Positions 14,169 to 23,135 of a stretch of 33,064 bases of DNA are shown one piece after another (the first letter of the stretch is position 1; each line of letters begins with the position of its first letter). Origin of the DNA: Rhodanobacteraceae bacterium (lineage in GTDB: Bacteria; Acidobacteriota; Terriglobia; Terriglobales; Acidobacteriaceae); the NCBI GenBank assembly GCA_025350865.1, contig JANXWZ010000026.1:1-33064 (forward strand), given 5' to 3'. The notes under the pieces were generated by a model. That model ran no database searches and was not told where the DNA came from. It worked only from the letters and a program-made list of their open reading frames with translations. The position numbers and the translations under genes were made by a program.

Positions 14169-17100
14169 ATGAAGTTGAGACGAAGCGGATGGGCGCTGGC
14201 AGAGGTTTGCCTCGCGTGGATGTTCTTGCTTGGTAGTGTGTTCACGGTGCGAACGGCGGGCTATGCCCAGACGACGCCCGCGATCCCGACCACGCAGATT
14301 TCGGATACGGTGTACACGGCCAGCGGCACACCGGCGGCAGGGACCGTGCTGATTAGCTGGCCGGCGTTTTCGACGGGCAACGGCCAGTCCGTGCCTGCGG
14401 GGTCGACCTCGGTGACCATCGGCGCGGCGGGTGCGCTCAGCGTTCGTCTGGTGGCGAATGCCGGGTCGAACCCGATAGGCAGTTATTACACGGTGATCTA
14501 CCACCTGAGCGACGGCACGGGCACGCGCGAGTATTGGGTGGTGCCGGTAAGCAGTGCGACGGTCTCGGTGGGGGCAATCAAAAGTACGGTGCTGCCCGCC
14601 AGCGTGGCGATGCAGACGGTCTCAAAGAGCTACGTCGACCGGGCGATTGCGGCAGCGGTGACTGGGGCTCCCATCGGCGGCTCGCCGTATGTGCAGATTA
14701 CGGGCGATACGATGACCGGGCCGCTGGTGTTGTCGGCCGATCCAACGGCACCGCTGCAGGCCAGCGACAAGAACTACGTCGACACCCGGGTGGCTGGATT
14801 GACGAGTGGCCTGGGCCAGAAGGTCAGCACCGTACCGGCGGGATCGCAGGCGGTATCGCAACCGGCTGGAACCAGCCTCGCCGTCAACAATCTGAATGGC
14901 GTTGAATACGCCAGCCAGTATGTAACCGGTGCGGGCAACAACGGCATCGCCAACGCGACTGCCGCCTGCACTGGATGCGACGTGACGGTCGAGCATACCT
15001 ACGCATCCGCCGAGCCTCTTACGCCAACCACCTGGAGCAACCAGACGCATGTGCAGGACAATCGTGGCGGCGCGACGACGGAGAGCTTCCTGAATCCGCT
15101 GCCGCCGCTCGGCCAGGGAGGGAACTCGGCAAAGACCATCAGCGTTACCTCGACCCAGAGCGCGCAGTCGATCCTTGCGGCAACGGGATCGTCGCAGATC
15201 TTTTCGACCGGGCTCACCATCAACAATCAGGCGCTGGCGGGCGGATCGAACGTCTATCCGACCTTGATTCAGGGCACCGTTCCCTACTTCAAGACGACCT
15301 ACACGGGTCTGCAAATCAACGGGACGAACAACACGCTGGGCCAGCACGTTCAGGTCACCCAGAACCAGAACTGCTACGGCGTGGGAGACTGCCTGCTCGG
15401 CGGTCAGTTCCTCCAGGCTTCCGGCGGCTTTCGCGACGACGCGGACGAAGGAACGCACCCCTTCGACCGTGTATTCACGGAAGATCCACGCGTCTTTACG
15501 GGTACCTGCGCCTCGGGATGCGCGACCGGCTCGACACTGGTCCAGATCGCACCCACGGCCAGCGCCGGAACGCAAGGTGAGGGCCGCTACCTGGTCAACA
15601 CCAATCCGAGCAAGGCGATCACCGGCGGAACGTTGACCGGCGCGGGCCCCAGCGGTGGCCGTCAGCCGTCGGCTACGTTCAGCGGCGTCAGCTTTCCGAT
15701 CAGCGTCTTCCTCGCCACGGCGCAGGCCATTCCTACGCAGGCGAACAGCATTAATCCCGGGACAGTAACCTTTCCAATCCTGACCAGCGCTGTTCCGTCC
15801 GGCTTTGCCACCAACACAGCCGCGCTGCCGGCGAGTACTGGTGTCGCCTGCATCTCGGATGTCGCGCTGCCGGATCAACGTCCGCTGAACTTCGAGACAG
15901 CAACCTACACCGTTGTGGATGGAAGCCATTTGCAGATGAGCTTCGTGCGGCCGCATGCAAGCGGCGCGACGATCGCCGTGGGAGGCCTGTGCGGCTATGG
16001 ACTGGAGCAGAAGGTGGATACCGTCAACGGCATCCGCCAGGTGTTTCCGGTCATCGGCTCGCCCGCAGCGACAAGCTTGCTGTACGCGGGTGGCTACAGC
16101 TCCATCGTTGGGCTGCAGGGCCTCACCAGCGCCTACATCAACGCGAGCCTAGTAGTCGCGTCGATCGCGCGCACCGGCAACGTAGTGACGGTGACGACGA
16201 CGGCCAATCTCCCGCAGGATCTGAACGGCCTGACGCTCACCGTGCAGGGCGTCGGCGACTCCAGTTACAACGGCAACTTTGCGATGACGACCACCGGACC
16301 GAACACGCTCACCTACGCCAACTCTGGCCCCAACTCGACCAGCAGCGGTGGGTCGTTGACTTACGTTACGGGCTCTTACGGCCTGTATCCGATGGCCGAG
16401 GTGCTGAGTGTGTACAACACGACGACCAAGGCTGTCGACGGACAGATGACGCTTGCAGCCAACACTGTCAACTGGGCATCCGGCGATACGGTAGAGCAGC
16501 CACACTACTTTCAGGAGTGGGTTTCTGCGGATACCGATCAGGTGACTCAGTTCACGCCGCGTGCCACTCGGTATCAGAGCGCCGGCGTTCTGTACCAGGG
16601 CAACAACGGCGCGGGCCTGTTCGGCTGGCAGATCAACAATGCGACCCCGGCGAGCAACTACTTCGGCAATGGCGGTACACACACTCCACCGACCAGCGGC
16701 ATGAACGTTGTCGGCGTGTGGAACCGCTCGCTGGAGATGCAGGCGGGCGAACAGATGGTCTTCGATGTCCATTGCAACTCGCACGGCTGCAATCGCTGGA
16801 ACTCGAACTACAACCTGTTTCAGCTCGACTCCAGCGTGGGCGCGGATACGATCAACTACTCGCCCTCCACCAGCACGCTGACCTACTACCTGCGCGGCAC
16901 CGGCTACACGTTTGCGCCTTCGGGTCTGACGACCAACACGATCAATGCGACGACGGTGAATGCAGGCACGATCACCGGCTCGTTCAGCGGGCAGGCGTCC
17001 AGTGTTGGAACCATTGCTGGGCTTGTGGCTGCGGGTACAAACGTCACGGTGACGGGCTCCGGCACCGCTGCCAGCCCCTACACCATTGCGTCTAGCGGAG

Positions 17101-19364
17101 GCGGCGGAACCACGCTTGCGACGAGTGCCAATGTCAACACCACAAATCCAGCCGTGCAGGTGGATTCAGTCGCAAGCTCGACCCTGTATGGGCTGGATTG
17201 CTTTGGCGATTCCTACATGTCCGGCCAAGGTGCAACTTCGACCGCGAATGGGCAGTGCGCGGTCGTGGGTTCCGACCTGAACATCGCGCAGGTCAACAAT
17301 CTCGCGGTGCCGGGAGACACCTCGGCGGACCTGGCGTATCACGTGCTGACGACGCTGAACCCAGGCGACAGCGGCAACCCGATCGTGATCGCGGCAGCGA
17401 GCTCGAACAATGTGCCGTCTGGAACAGCCGGTCTTCCGAACTTCAACCAGAACACCTACGCGGCGTATGCGTGGGGGTCGATGAGCAGCACGAACAAGAT
17501 TCTTGCCGGCGCGGCAGGCGTGACGATCGGCGGCACAACCGCAACCGACACCACCTTCGCCAACGCCAATGGCAAGACCTGCAGCACCGGCACCTGTACC
17601 TTCACCTACTCAGCGGTCGTGGGCCAGACCGGTGCGGTGTACCTGTGGTACGCGATGCGCGCGACTGGCGGTTCTATCTCCGTCACGGTTGATGGAGCAG
17701 CGGCGACCGATACGGTCACCAATGCGACGTCCGTGACGACGGCATGGGGCTTCGCGCCCTCCAACAACACGGTCACCGTTGGCCTGGCGCGGTATGTCGC
17801 GACCCCGGGCAGCCATACGCTGGTGGTCACGGCGACATCCGGTGCGACGGTCATCGGATTCGGCTTACCGAACACGCTGCGGACACGCGGCGTCACCTAT
17901 CCGCGCATGTTTATGGGTGGGACCGCAAAGCTGCCCTCGGCCACGCTCGCGGCGTCGCAGGTGTACAACAACGCCTCGATCGCGGTCTCGCAGCGGCTGG
18001 TGTCAGACGGTCTCGACGTGCCGTTTGTCGATCTGCTGAACGCCTACAACCCGAACCTCGACTTCGTGTCGGCTGCGACGCAGAACTGTCCCGCATCCGC
18101 GCAAACAAACCATCCGAACAACTGCGGACATCGCGATGCGGCGGGAGCATGGGAGGCCAACATCAACGCCGTGCCGACTGCCGTGGCCGGAACCTCTGGC
18201 GGCGCATACACCGTGGGCAATTCACTGTACATCCCCGCATCCGATGGAGCACCTGCGAACGTCAACCTGCCGTCGTTCTGGCAGATGCCGTCGCGCTATA
18301 CAGACTCGCTGATTCCGAAGCTGGACTTCGGCAGCAACGGAGGCTGTAACTTCGGTGCGGGTCAGGCGGTCGACACCGTATCCGGCAACTACGGAATGAT
18401 GTTGTACGGATGCAGCGGCAAGGCGATTCAGTTTGCCTATGCCGATCCGTTGACCACGGCTTCGACCAATGCCAACTTCCATGTGTCGGACTACATCACG
18501 CTGCCCGACGGCAACTGGCACGGCACGGGAGCCTTCTACACGGGGGGCGTCACGGTGGGAACATCCACTGCGGTGAGCGGAGCGGCGTTGACCGTCGGCG
18601 GATTGACCAGCGGAAACGGCTGGTCGAACGGCGCCAACACCACGCCGATCTACAACTACATCAACGCGATGGGGACCCAGCCGGGCACGGCCAACGACGA
18701 GGAAGTGTTTACGAACTCGGGCGGAACCGTCTTTCTGGGCGGAGTAACGGGCGGCACGTTTACGCCCTGGCTAAAGGTCAGTTCGACCAATGCGACCCTG
18801 CCGGGTACCGCGACCGTAGGTACGACCACACCGGTCGCTGGATCTGCGCTGACCGTGAGCGGACTGACCAGCGGCAATGGCTGGTCCAACGGAAGCAACA
18901 CAACGCCGATCTACAACTACTCGACGATCATGGGCACGCAGCCGGGGGCATCGAACGACGAAGAACTCTTCACCGCGAGCGGCGGAACCGTATCGCTGGG
19001 GCAGCTTGCAAGCGGAACGTTCACTCCCTGGATGACCGTAGGCAGTTCGGCAGTCAGTGTGCTCTCGAAGAAGATCACCAACGTCGCAAATGCAGTGGCG
19101 ACGACCGATGCGGTGAACCTCGGGCAACTCAACGGACCCTTGACCGCCAACATTACGTTGACGACGGCGACGACGGACAACGTGTCCATCTTCGGCGTGT
19201 CGGCGGCGTCGAAGTGCAGCTTTACGGCGACCAACGCAACGGCCGCCGGTGTCGCTTCCACGCTCGCCGGCTGGTACACGCTGACGGCCAATACATTCAC
19301 CTTGCATCACGTTGCGACGTCGGCCGCAGGGGCGACTTATGGCGTGATGTGCAGCGTGAATTAG
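14169..19364 (+). CDS. Giant fibre-like protein with Sec signal and SGNH-hydrolase-like domain
   Basis: A 1731-residue protein. Residues 1-33 look like a Sec signal peptide ending GYAQ. Residues about 175-205 carry the phage-fibre signature GDTMTGPLVL with DPTAPLQASDKNYVD. A long beta-rich region follows. At 1013-1015 a GDS motif (CFGDSYMSGQG) opens an SGNH/GDSL-like esterase domain. Its block III appears as SSNN near 1078-1081. The C-terminal NHPNNCGH block has His 1315 but Gln at 1312, where the catalytic Asp is expected. From about 1474 two 87-residue tandem repeats (SGNGWSNG, PIYNY, GTQPG, GGTV) occur. KKITNVANAVATTDAVNLGQL-type fibre stalk and head close the protein. AGGGGGATTCGG precedes the ATG. 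It may bind or trim surface glycans. Confidence 0.75.
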   Translation: MKLRRSGWALAEVCLAWMFLLGSVFTVRTAGYAQTTPAIPTTQISDTVYTASGTPAAGTVLISWPAFSTGNGQSVPAGSTSVTIGAAGALSVRLVANAGSNPIGSYYTVIYHLSDGTGTREYWVVPVSSATVSVGAIKSTVLPASVAMQTVSKSYVDRAIAAAVTGAPIGGSPYVQITGDTMTGPLVLSADPTAPLQASDKNYVDTRVAGLTSGLGQKVSTVPAGSQAVSQPAGTSLAVNNLNGVEYASQYVTGAGNNGIANATAACTGCDVTVEHTYASAEPLTPTTWSNQTHVQDNRGGATTESFLNPLPPLGQGGNSAKTISVTSTQSAQSILAATGSSQIFSTGLTINNQALAGGSNVYPTLIQGTVPYFKTTYTGLQINGTNNTLGQHVQVTQNQNCYGVGDCLLGGQFLQASGGFRDDADEGTHPFDRVFTEDPRVFTGTCASGCATGSTLVQIAPTASAGTQGEGRYLVNTNPSKAITGGTLTGAGPSGGRQPSATFSGVSFPISVFLATAQAIPTQANSINPGTVTFPILTSAVPSGFATNTAALPASTGVACISDVALPDQRPLNFETATYTVVDGSHLQMSFVRPHASGATIAVGGLCGYGLEQKVDTVNGIRQVFPVIGSPAATSLLYAGGYSSIVGLQGLTSAYINASLVVASIARTGNVVTVTTTANLPQDLNGLTLTVQGVGDSSYNGNFAMTTTGPNTLTYANSGPNSTSSGGSLTYVTGSYGLYPMAEVLSVYNTTTKAVDGQMTLAANTVNWASGDTVEQPHYFQEWVSADTDQVTQFTPRATRYQSAGVLYQGNNGAGLFGWQINNATPASNYFGNGGTHTPPTSGMNVVGVWNRSLEMQAGEQMVFDVHCNSHGCNRWNSNYNLFQLDSSVGADTINYSPSTSTLTYYLRGTGYTFAPSGLTTNTINATTVNAGTITGSFSGQASSVGTIAGLVAAGTNVTVTGSGTAASPYTIASSGGGGTTLATSANVNTTNPAVQVDSVASSTLYGLDCFGDSYMSGQGATSTANGQCAVVGSDLNIAQVNNLAVPGDTSADLAYHVLTTLNPGDSGNPIVIAAASSNNVPSGTAGLPNFNQNTYAAYAWGSMSSTNKILAGAAGVTIGGTTATDTTFANANGKTCSTGTCTFTYSAVVGQTGAVYLWYAMRATGGSISVTVDGAAATDTVTNATSVTTAWGFAPSNNTVTVGLARYVATPGSHTLVVTATSGATVIGFGLPNTLRTRGVTYPRMFMGGTAKLPSATLAASQVYNNASIAVSQRLVSDGLDVPFVDLLNAYNPNLDFVSAATQNCPASAQTNHPNNCGHRDAAGAWEANINAVPTAVAGTSGGAYTVGNSLYIPASDGAPANVNLPSFWQMPSRYTDSLIPKLDFGSNGGCNFGAGQAVDTVSGNYGMMLYGCSGKAIQFAYADPLTTASTNANFHVSDYITLPDGNWHGTGAFYTGGVTVGTSTAVSGAALTVGGLTSGNGWSNGANTTPIYNYINAMGTQPGTANDEEVFTNSGGTVFLGGVTGGTFTPWLKVSSTNATLPGTATVGTTTPVAGSALTVSGLTSGNGWSNGSNTTPIYNYSTIMGTQPGASNDEELFTASGGTVSLGQLASGTFTPWMTVGSSAVSVLSKKITNVANAVATTDAVNLGQLNGPLTANITLTTATTDNVSIFGVSAASKCSFTATNATAAGVASTLAGWYTLTANTFTLHHVATSAAGATYGVMCSVN

Positions 19365-20960
19365 GTGGTATGGGGCGGTGCTGGAATCGGGTCGTGGATC
19401 GGCGCGGAAAACAAGCCGCGTTCCGGTCCACAGCTCGTGCAGGCAAGCGATGTCGTGGAGGCAGGAGCGCAGTGCAGTCCGGTCCTGACCTACACTTTGG
19501 GGGGCTTGCTACAACTTGGCCGGTTCGTTGACGACGGTGTACGAGCGGGTGACTCGACCAGAGGCATTCTGGCTGCAAAAACATTGCTTGGGGTGCGAGA
19601 TCGCGAAGGCGTCCTTCGACCGTTGCGAGCGAATGCCGCGCAGCGCAAGTTTGAGCGTCAGCGGGGGCGCATGAACATCGTCCTGAAGGCGCGGCAGATG
19701 GGCGTCACCACCTGGGTGGCGGGACAATACTTCCTGAAGACCGTCACCCGTCGCGGCGCGCTGACCGTCCAGGTGGCGCATACCCGCGAGGCGGCCGAGT
19801 CAATCTTCGGGGTCGCGCAGCGCATGTGGGAGAACCTGCCTGCAGCGCTGCGCGAAGGTCCGCTGGTTCGATCGCGGGCGAACGTGGGACAGATGGTGTT
19901 TCCGCAGCTCGACAGCGAATTCCGGGTCGTCAGCGCCGCGGATGGAAACGCCGGCCGCGGACTGACGATCCAGAACCTGCACCTGAGCGAGGTGAGCCGG
20001 TGGCCGGGCGATGCGATGGCGACCCTCGCCGGGTTGCGGGCCGCGCTTGCTCCAGGCGGCGAGATGACGATCGAGAGCACGCCGAGCGGAGCCTACGGCG
20101 CGTTTTATGACGAGTGGCAGCGCGCGGAGGAAACGGAGACGGTACGCCACTTCTTCCCGTGGTGGATGGAGCCGGCCTATGTGGCCGAACCCGCCAGCGA
20201 CCTAAGACCCGAAGAGGTGGAGTTGATGCAGCAGCATGGCTTGTCTGCTGCGCAGATCGGCTATCGACGCGGGCTGGAACGGAGCTTTCGCGGTCTGCGG
20301 GAACAGGAGTTTGCCGAAGACGCGATGAGCTGCTTCAAGGCTTCGGGCGAGTGCTGCTTCGAGATCGAAGCGATCGAGCAAAGGCTGCGCGCCGTACCTG
20401 CACCCGTGGAGACAAGGCGCGGCGGTGCGTTGCAGATCTGGCTGCCGGCGTTGCGCGGCAAGGAGTACCTGGTGGCCGTGGACACGGCGGGCGGAGGTTC
20501 CGACGGGGACTACGCGGCCATCCAGGTGATCGAGCTTGCATTCGGACTGCAGTGCGCGGAACTGCGCGAACGGCTGGGAACACTGGAGCTGGCGCGGGTC
20601 GCGGCAATGCTGGCGAAGGAGTTCGGCGGTGCGACCATCGCGGTCGAGCGTAACAACCACGGGGCCGGAGTGCTGGCGTATCTGGATGGCGTCGAGCATT
20701 ATGCGAACGTGTACGGGCAGGATGGCGTAGCGGGTTGGCTTACGTCGTCGGGCTCGAAGCCGCGCATGATCAGCCGCATGGGCGCCCTGCTGGCGGACCA
20801 GCCGGAGCTGTTCCATTCGCGGCGTCTGCTGGAGGAGTGCAGGACTTTCGTCACAGGCGCTGCGGGCAAGATGGGCGCCGCGAACGGCTCGCATGATGAC
20901 TGCCTGATGGCGATGGCGGTAGCCCAGGCGGTGCGGGCGGATGGGTTGGGGCGGAGATAG
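19365..20960 (+). CDS. Phage terminase large subunit (TerL)
   Basis: This is the DNA-packaging motor. Its ATPase domain has Walker A at about 107-116 (LKARQMGVTT), Walker B at 205-210 (LHLSEV, catalytic Glu 209) and the ESTPSG coupling motif at 238-243. The C-terminal RNase-H-like nuclease has acidic residues D373 (AVDTAGGGSDGDYA), E428 (AVERNNHG) and D511/D512 (NGSHDDCLMA). All are intact, so the enzyme looks functional. The annotated GTG at 19365 directly follows the fibre gene's stop. The first 80 residues are Gly-rich and unlike usual TerL N-termini, so the true start may lie further in. The stop is followed by a repeat, not by portal. Confidence 0.92.
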   Translation: MVWGGAGIGSWIGAENKPRSGPQLVQASDVVEAGAQCSPVLTYTLGGLLQLGRFVDDGVRAGDSTRGILAAKTLLGVRDREGVLRPLRANAAQRKFERQRGRMNIVLKARQMGVTTWVAGQYFLKTVTRRGALTVQVAHTREAAESIFGVAQRMWENLPAALREGPLVRSRANVGQMVFPQLDSEFRVVSAADGNAGRGLTIQNLHLSEVSRWPGDAMATLAGLRAALAPGGEMTIESTPSGAYGAFYDEWQRAEETETVRHFFPWWMEPAYVAEPASDLRPEEVELMQQHGLSAAQIGYRRGLERSFRGLREQEFAEDAMSCFKASGECCFEIEAIEQRLRAVPAPVETRRGGALQIWLPALRGKEYLVAVDTAGGGSDGDYAAIQVIELAFGLQCAELRERLGTLELARVAAMLAKEFGGATIAVERNNHGAGVLAYLDGVEHYANVYGQDGVAGWLTSSGSKPRMISRMGALLADQPELFHSRRLLEECRTFVTGAAGKMGAANGSHDDCLMAMAVAQAVRADGLGRR

Positions 20961-20969
20961 AAGGTGCAC

Positions 20970-21112
20970 GTGCGGAACGCGGACAAGACGGATAAAGAGG
21001 ATAAGACGGATACAGCCAACCTGTAGCGCAAACTACTGGCACCAGCGGTTCCCTGGGCATATGTTGTCTTATTGCTTTTATCGGATTTATCCGTCTTATC
21101 CGCGTTCCGCAC
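20970..21112. repeat. GGATAA-rich inverted-repeat element, copy A
   Basis: Arm 20970-20996 and arm 21086-21112 are complementary over 27 bases with one mismatch (ends GTGCGGAACGCGG / CCGCGTTCCGCAC), enclosing an 89-base loop with further GGATAA words. The right arm is identical over 27 bases to 23038-23064 in copy B. It lies between TerL and the HipA-like gene, immediately before that gene's reading frame. Confidence 0.8.
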
Positions 21113-21157
21113 TTGTCCTTCTGCCGGTACGGTATTCTCCTCGGGTGGGGTGATGGC

Positions 21158-22024
21158 TTGGCGGTGTTGGCAGTGCAGGCGATTCGCCGGATGCGGGGTG
21201 GGGCGCAGAGCCAGCTGATGCTGGGTGCCGATGGCAAGCTGTGGGTGGTCAAGTTTCAGAACAATCCGCAGCATATTCGAGTGCTGGCCAACGAACTGAT
21301 CGCAACGCGGCTGGCAGAGACGGTTGGGCTGACCGTTCCGCAAAGCGATGTGATCGATGTAACGGAATGGCTCGTCGCGAACACGTCGGACATGATCCTG
21401 GAGTTGGGCAGAGGTCAGCGCGAACGGTGCAGGCCGGGCCTGCAGTTCGGCAGCCAGTTTGTGGGTGGCCTGATGCCGGGACAGGTGGTGGACTACCTGC
21501 CGGAACCGCAGCTTGCCGAGGTAAGAAACCTCGCCGAATTCGCTGGCATGCTGGTGGTCGACAAATGGACCGGCAACTGCAACGGGCGGCAGGCGGTGTT
21601 CGAACGCAAGGCTCGCGAGCGCAAGTATCGTGCGACGTTTATCGACCAGGGCTTCTGCTTCAACGCTGGCGAGTGGACGTTTCCCGACAGTCCACTGCGT
21701 GGCGTGTATGCGCGCAATAGCGTCTACGCCGGGGTCACAGGCTGGCAGTCGTTCGAGCCCTGGCTGTCTCGGGTTGAAGAGATGGCCCCAGAAAAACTCT
21801 GGTCGATTGCGGAGGCGGTTCCTCCGGAATGGTACGGCGGCGATCTCTCCGAACTGGAGCGGCTGATGGAGACGCTGCTCCGGCGACGCGGTCGTGTGCG
21901 CGACTTGATCGCGGCGTTTCGCGACTCGGATCGTGAGCCGTTCCCGTTTTGGGGCCGGAGCGTCACCATGACGATGCCGAAGCAGTTCGCGGACGTATCG
22001 GGCGCGCAACGGTTTGTGATGTGA
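21158..22024 (+). CDS. HipA-like serine/threonine kinase (HipA_2 type), cargo in the phage locus
   Basis: The 288-residue protein shows a HipA-type kinase layout. K32 in LWVVKF is the probable ATP-binding lysine. NELIATRLAETVGLTVP carries the helix glutamate (E46). DKWTGNCNGRQAVFER (from 135) stands where HipA has its catalytic loop, and FIDQGFCFN (D163) fits the metal-binding DFG-like site. Asn 142 occupies the place where many HipA proteins have the catalytic Asp, so activity is not assured. The frame opens at TTG 21113; I prefer TTG 21158, which has GGGGTGA upstream. HipA_2 proteins are often encoded next to DUF3037, as here. Toxin, signalling or defence roles are all possible. Confidence 0.75.
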   Translation: MAVLAVQAIRRMRGGAQSQLMLGADGKLWVVKFQNNPQHIRVLANELIATRLAETVGLTVPQSDVIDVTEWLVANTSDMILELGRGQRERCRPGLQFGSQFVGGLMPGQVVDYLPEPQLAEVRNLAEFAGMLVVDKWTGNCNGRQAVFERKARERKYRATFIDQGFCFNAGEWTFPDSPLRGVYARNSVYAGVTGWQSFEPWLSRVEEMAPEKLWSIAEAVPPEWYGGDLSELERLMETLLRRRGRVRDLIAAFRDSDREPFPFWGRSVTMTMPKQFADVSGAQRFVM

Positions 22025-22051
22025 TTAGGATTGCGATGAGAGAGGCCTAAG

Positions 22052-22897
22052 TTGCAGGATCGTGTGCCATGCGAGTTCTTTCTGATCCGGTACGTACCGG
22101 ATGTGGTGAAGGGCGAGTTCGTGAATATCGGTGTACTGCTGCGGGAAGCCGTCGGCGAGGGGGCGCGGGCAGAGATACGCTTCACTCGCGACTGGACGCG
22201 CGTGCGCTGCATGGATGCCGAAGCGGATATCGGACTGCTGGAGGCGCTGGAGCAGGAGATCGCGTCCCGGCTGCGGACGGGAGCCAGCCCACGCGATCCG
22301 AAGACCGTGATGGAAGTATTGGAAGATACGCTTTCAAACTCGCTGCAAATGACCGAAGCCAAAGCCACGCTGGCCGAGAATATGGCGACGGAGATGGAGC
22401 TTCTGTTGCGGCTGTACGTCGAGCCCATCAAGGTGCCGAAGCAGTGGGCGCGGTCTGGCCGGGCGGCGATTGCGGCGACGATGCGGACCGAGTTCGAGAA
22501 GGTGGGCGCGTGGGCGCTGATGCGGAAGAGAATCGCCGCGTCCATGTACACGCGGCCCGGTGATCCGCTGAAGATCGACTGCGGTTACAGGCCGAATGGC
22601 GTGGTGCGGATGTTCCAGGCGGTATCGCTGGAAGGCGACGTCGAAGCAGCAAAGGTGCTGGCGTATTCGGCTCCGCAGTTGCGCGAGGGCGTGGACCGGG
22701 TGGAAGGCGCGAAGCTCGAACTGACCGCGGTGGTGGAACCGCTGCGGAGCGTGGGGAACGTCGACGACGCGACCGACGAGGGGACGGAGCGGTATCGCTT
22801 CGGAGTGGAGACGATGGAGCGGCAGGAGATTCGGGTAGTCACGCTGAGCGACCTCGCCAGGGCAGCGGCGACGGCGCAGCGGGAGTTGGGGCTGTAA
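22052..22897 (+). CDS. DUF3037 protein, partner of the HipA-like kinase
   Basis: A 281-residue protein begins with the DUF3037 hallmark RYVPDVVKGEFVNIGVLLRE (about 10-29). A RFTRDWTRVRCMD segment and a long helical region with acidic, basic and Leu-rich stretches follow. Its function is unknown. Genomic pairing with HipA_2 kinases is recurrent, so it may be substrate, antitoxin or adaptor. The start is TTG with GAGAGG upstream, 27 bases after the kinase stop, which indicates co-transcription. The C-terminal third (EIRVVTLSDLARAAATAQRELG) is helical. A terminator at 23088 closes the two-gene unit. Confidence 0.82.
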   Translation: MQDRVPCEFFLIRYVPDVVKGEFVNIGVLLREAVGEGARAEIRFTRDWTRVRCMDAEADIGLLEALEQEIASRLRTGASPRDPKTVMEVLEDTLSNSLQMTEAKATLAENMATEMELLLRLYVEPIKVPKQWARSGRAAIAATMRTEFEKVGAWALMRKRIAASMYTRPGDPLKIDCGYRPNGVVRMFQAVSLEGDVEAAKVLAYSAPQLREGVDRVEGAKLELTAVVEPLRSVGNVDDATDEGTERYRFGVETMERQEIRVVTLSDLARAAATAQRELGL

Positions 22898-22913
22898 GGC
22901 ATAACCAGTGCTT

Positions 22914-23064
22914 AACGCGGATAAGAACGGATAAGAAGGATAAAGGCGGATAAGACAACACTGGGTCGAGTTCCGATTGGAACTGACATTCCTATGTTTT
23001 CTTGATGATTTTTGTCCATTGTTCACGTTCTATCCGCTTTATCCGTCTTATCCGCGTTCCGCAC
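22914..23064. repeat. GGATAA-rich inverted-repeat element, copy B
   Basis: The left arm (22914-22956) is four imperfect CGGATAAGA-type units. The right arm (about 23028-23064) holds complementary TATCCG units and ends in the same 27 bases as copy A. The arms are less perfectly matched than in copy A, around a 70-base centre. It separates the DUF3037 gene from the portal gene, so copies A and B bracket the two-gene cassette. Confidence 0.75.
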
Positions 23065-23087
23065 GTGTTTTTGTTTTGGAATTTGCA

Positions 23088-23121
23088 GGGCGTGGCCATC
23101 GGCTGCGCCCTTTTTCTTTTT
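23088..23121 (+). terminator. Rho-independent terminator directly before the portal gene
   Basis: GGGCGTGGCC pairs fully (two G-U wobbles) with GGCTGCGCCC around an ATC loop, and TTTTTCTTTTT follows. It ends five bases before the portal ribosome site. It would end the HipA/DUF3037 transcript and also block read-through from TerL unless antitermination occurs. Confidence 0.88.
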
Positions 23122-23135
23122 GCACGGAGGTGCCT

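Noticed and set aside
14622..15956. 444-codon minus-strand frame under the fibre gene
   Set aside because: Arg/Ala/Gly-rich antisense translation without a start signal or recognisable motif; the plus-strand fibre frame is clearly the real one.
14169..19364. Reading the 1731-residue protein as a tape measure
   Set aside because: It is beta-rich, Gly/Thr/Asn-rich, with signal peptide, SGNH-like and fibre motifs; a tape measure would be a long helical protein.
20699..22009. 436-codon minus-strand frame across the repeat and the HipA-like gene
   Set aside because: It translates the GGATAA repeat as DKTDKSDKSNKT and is antisense to TerL and the kinase; no supporting motif.
20970..23064. Possible CRISPR array from repeated GGATAA words
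   Set aside because: Units are 9-11 bases, imperfect and inverted around a centre, with no regular spacers and no cas genes.
22977..23135. Upstream extension of the portal frame
   Set aside because: It runs through the repeat and the terminator, while GGAGGTG and ATG at 23136 give a perfect start.
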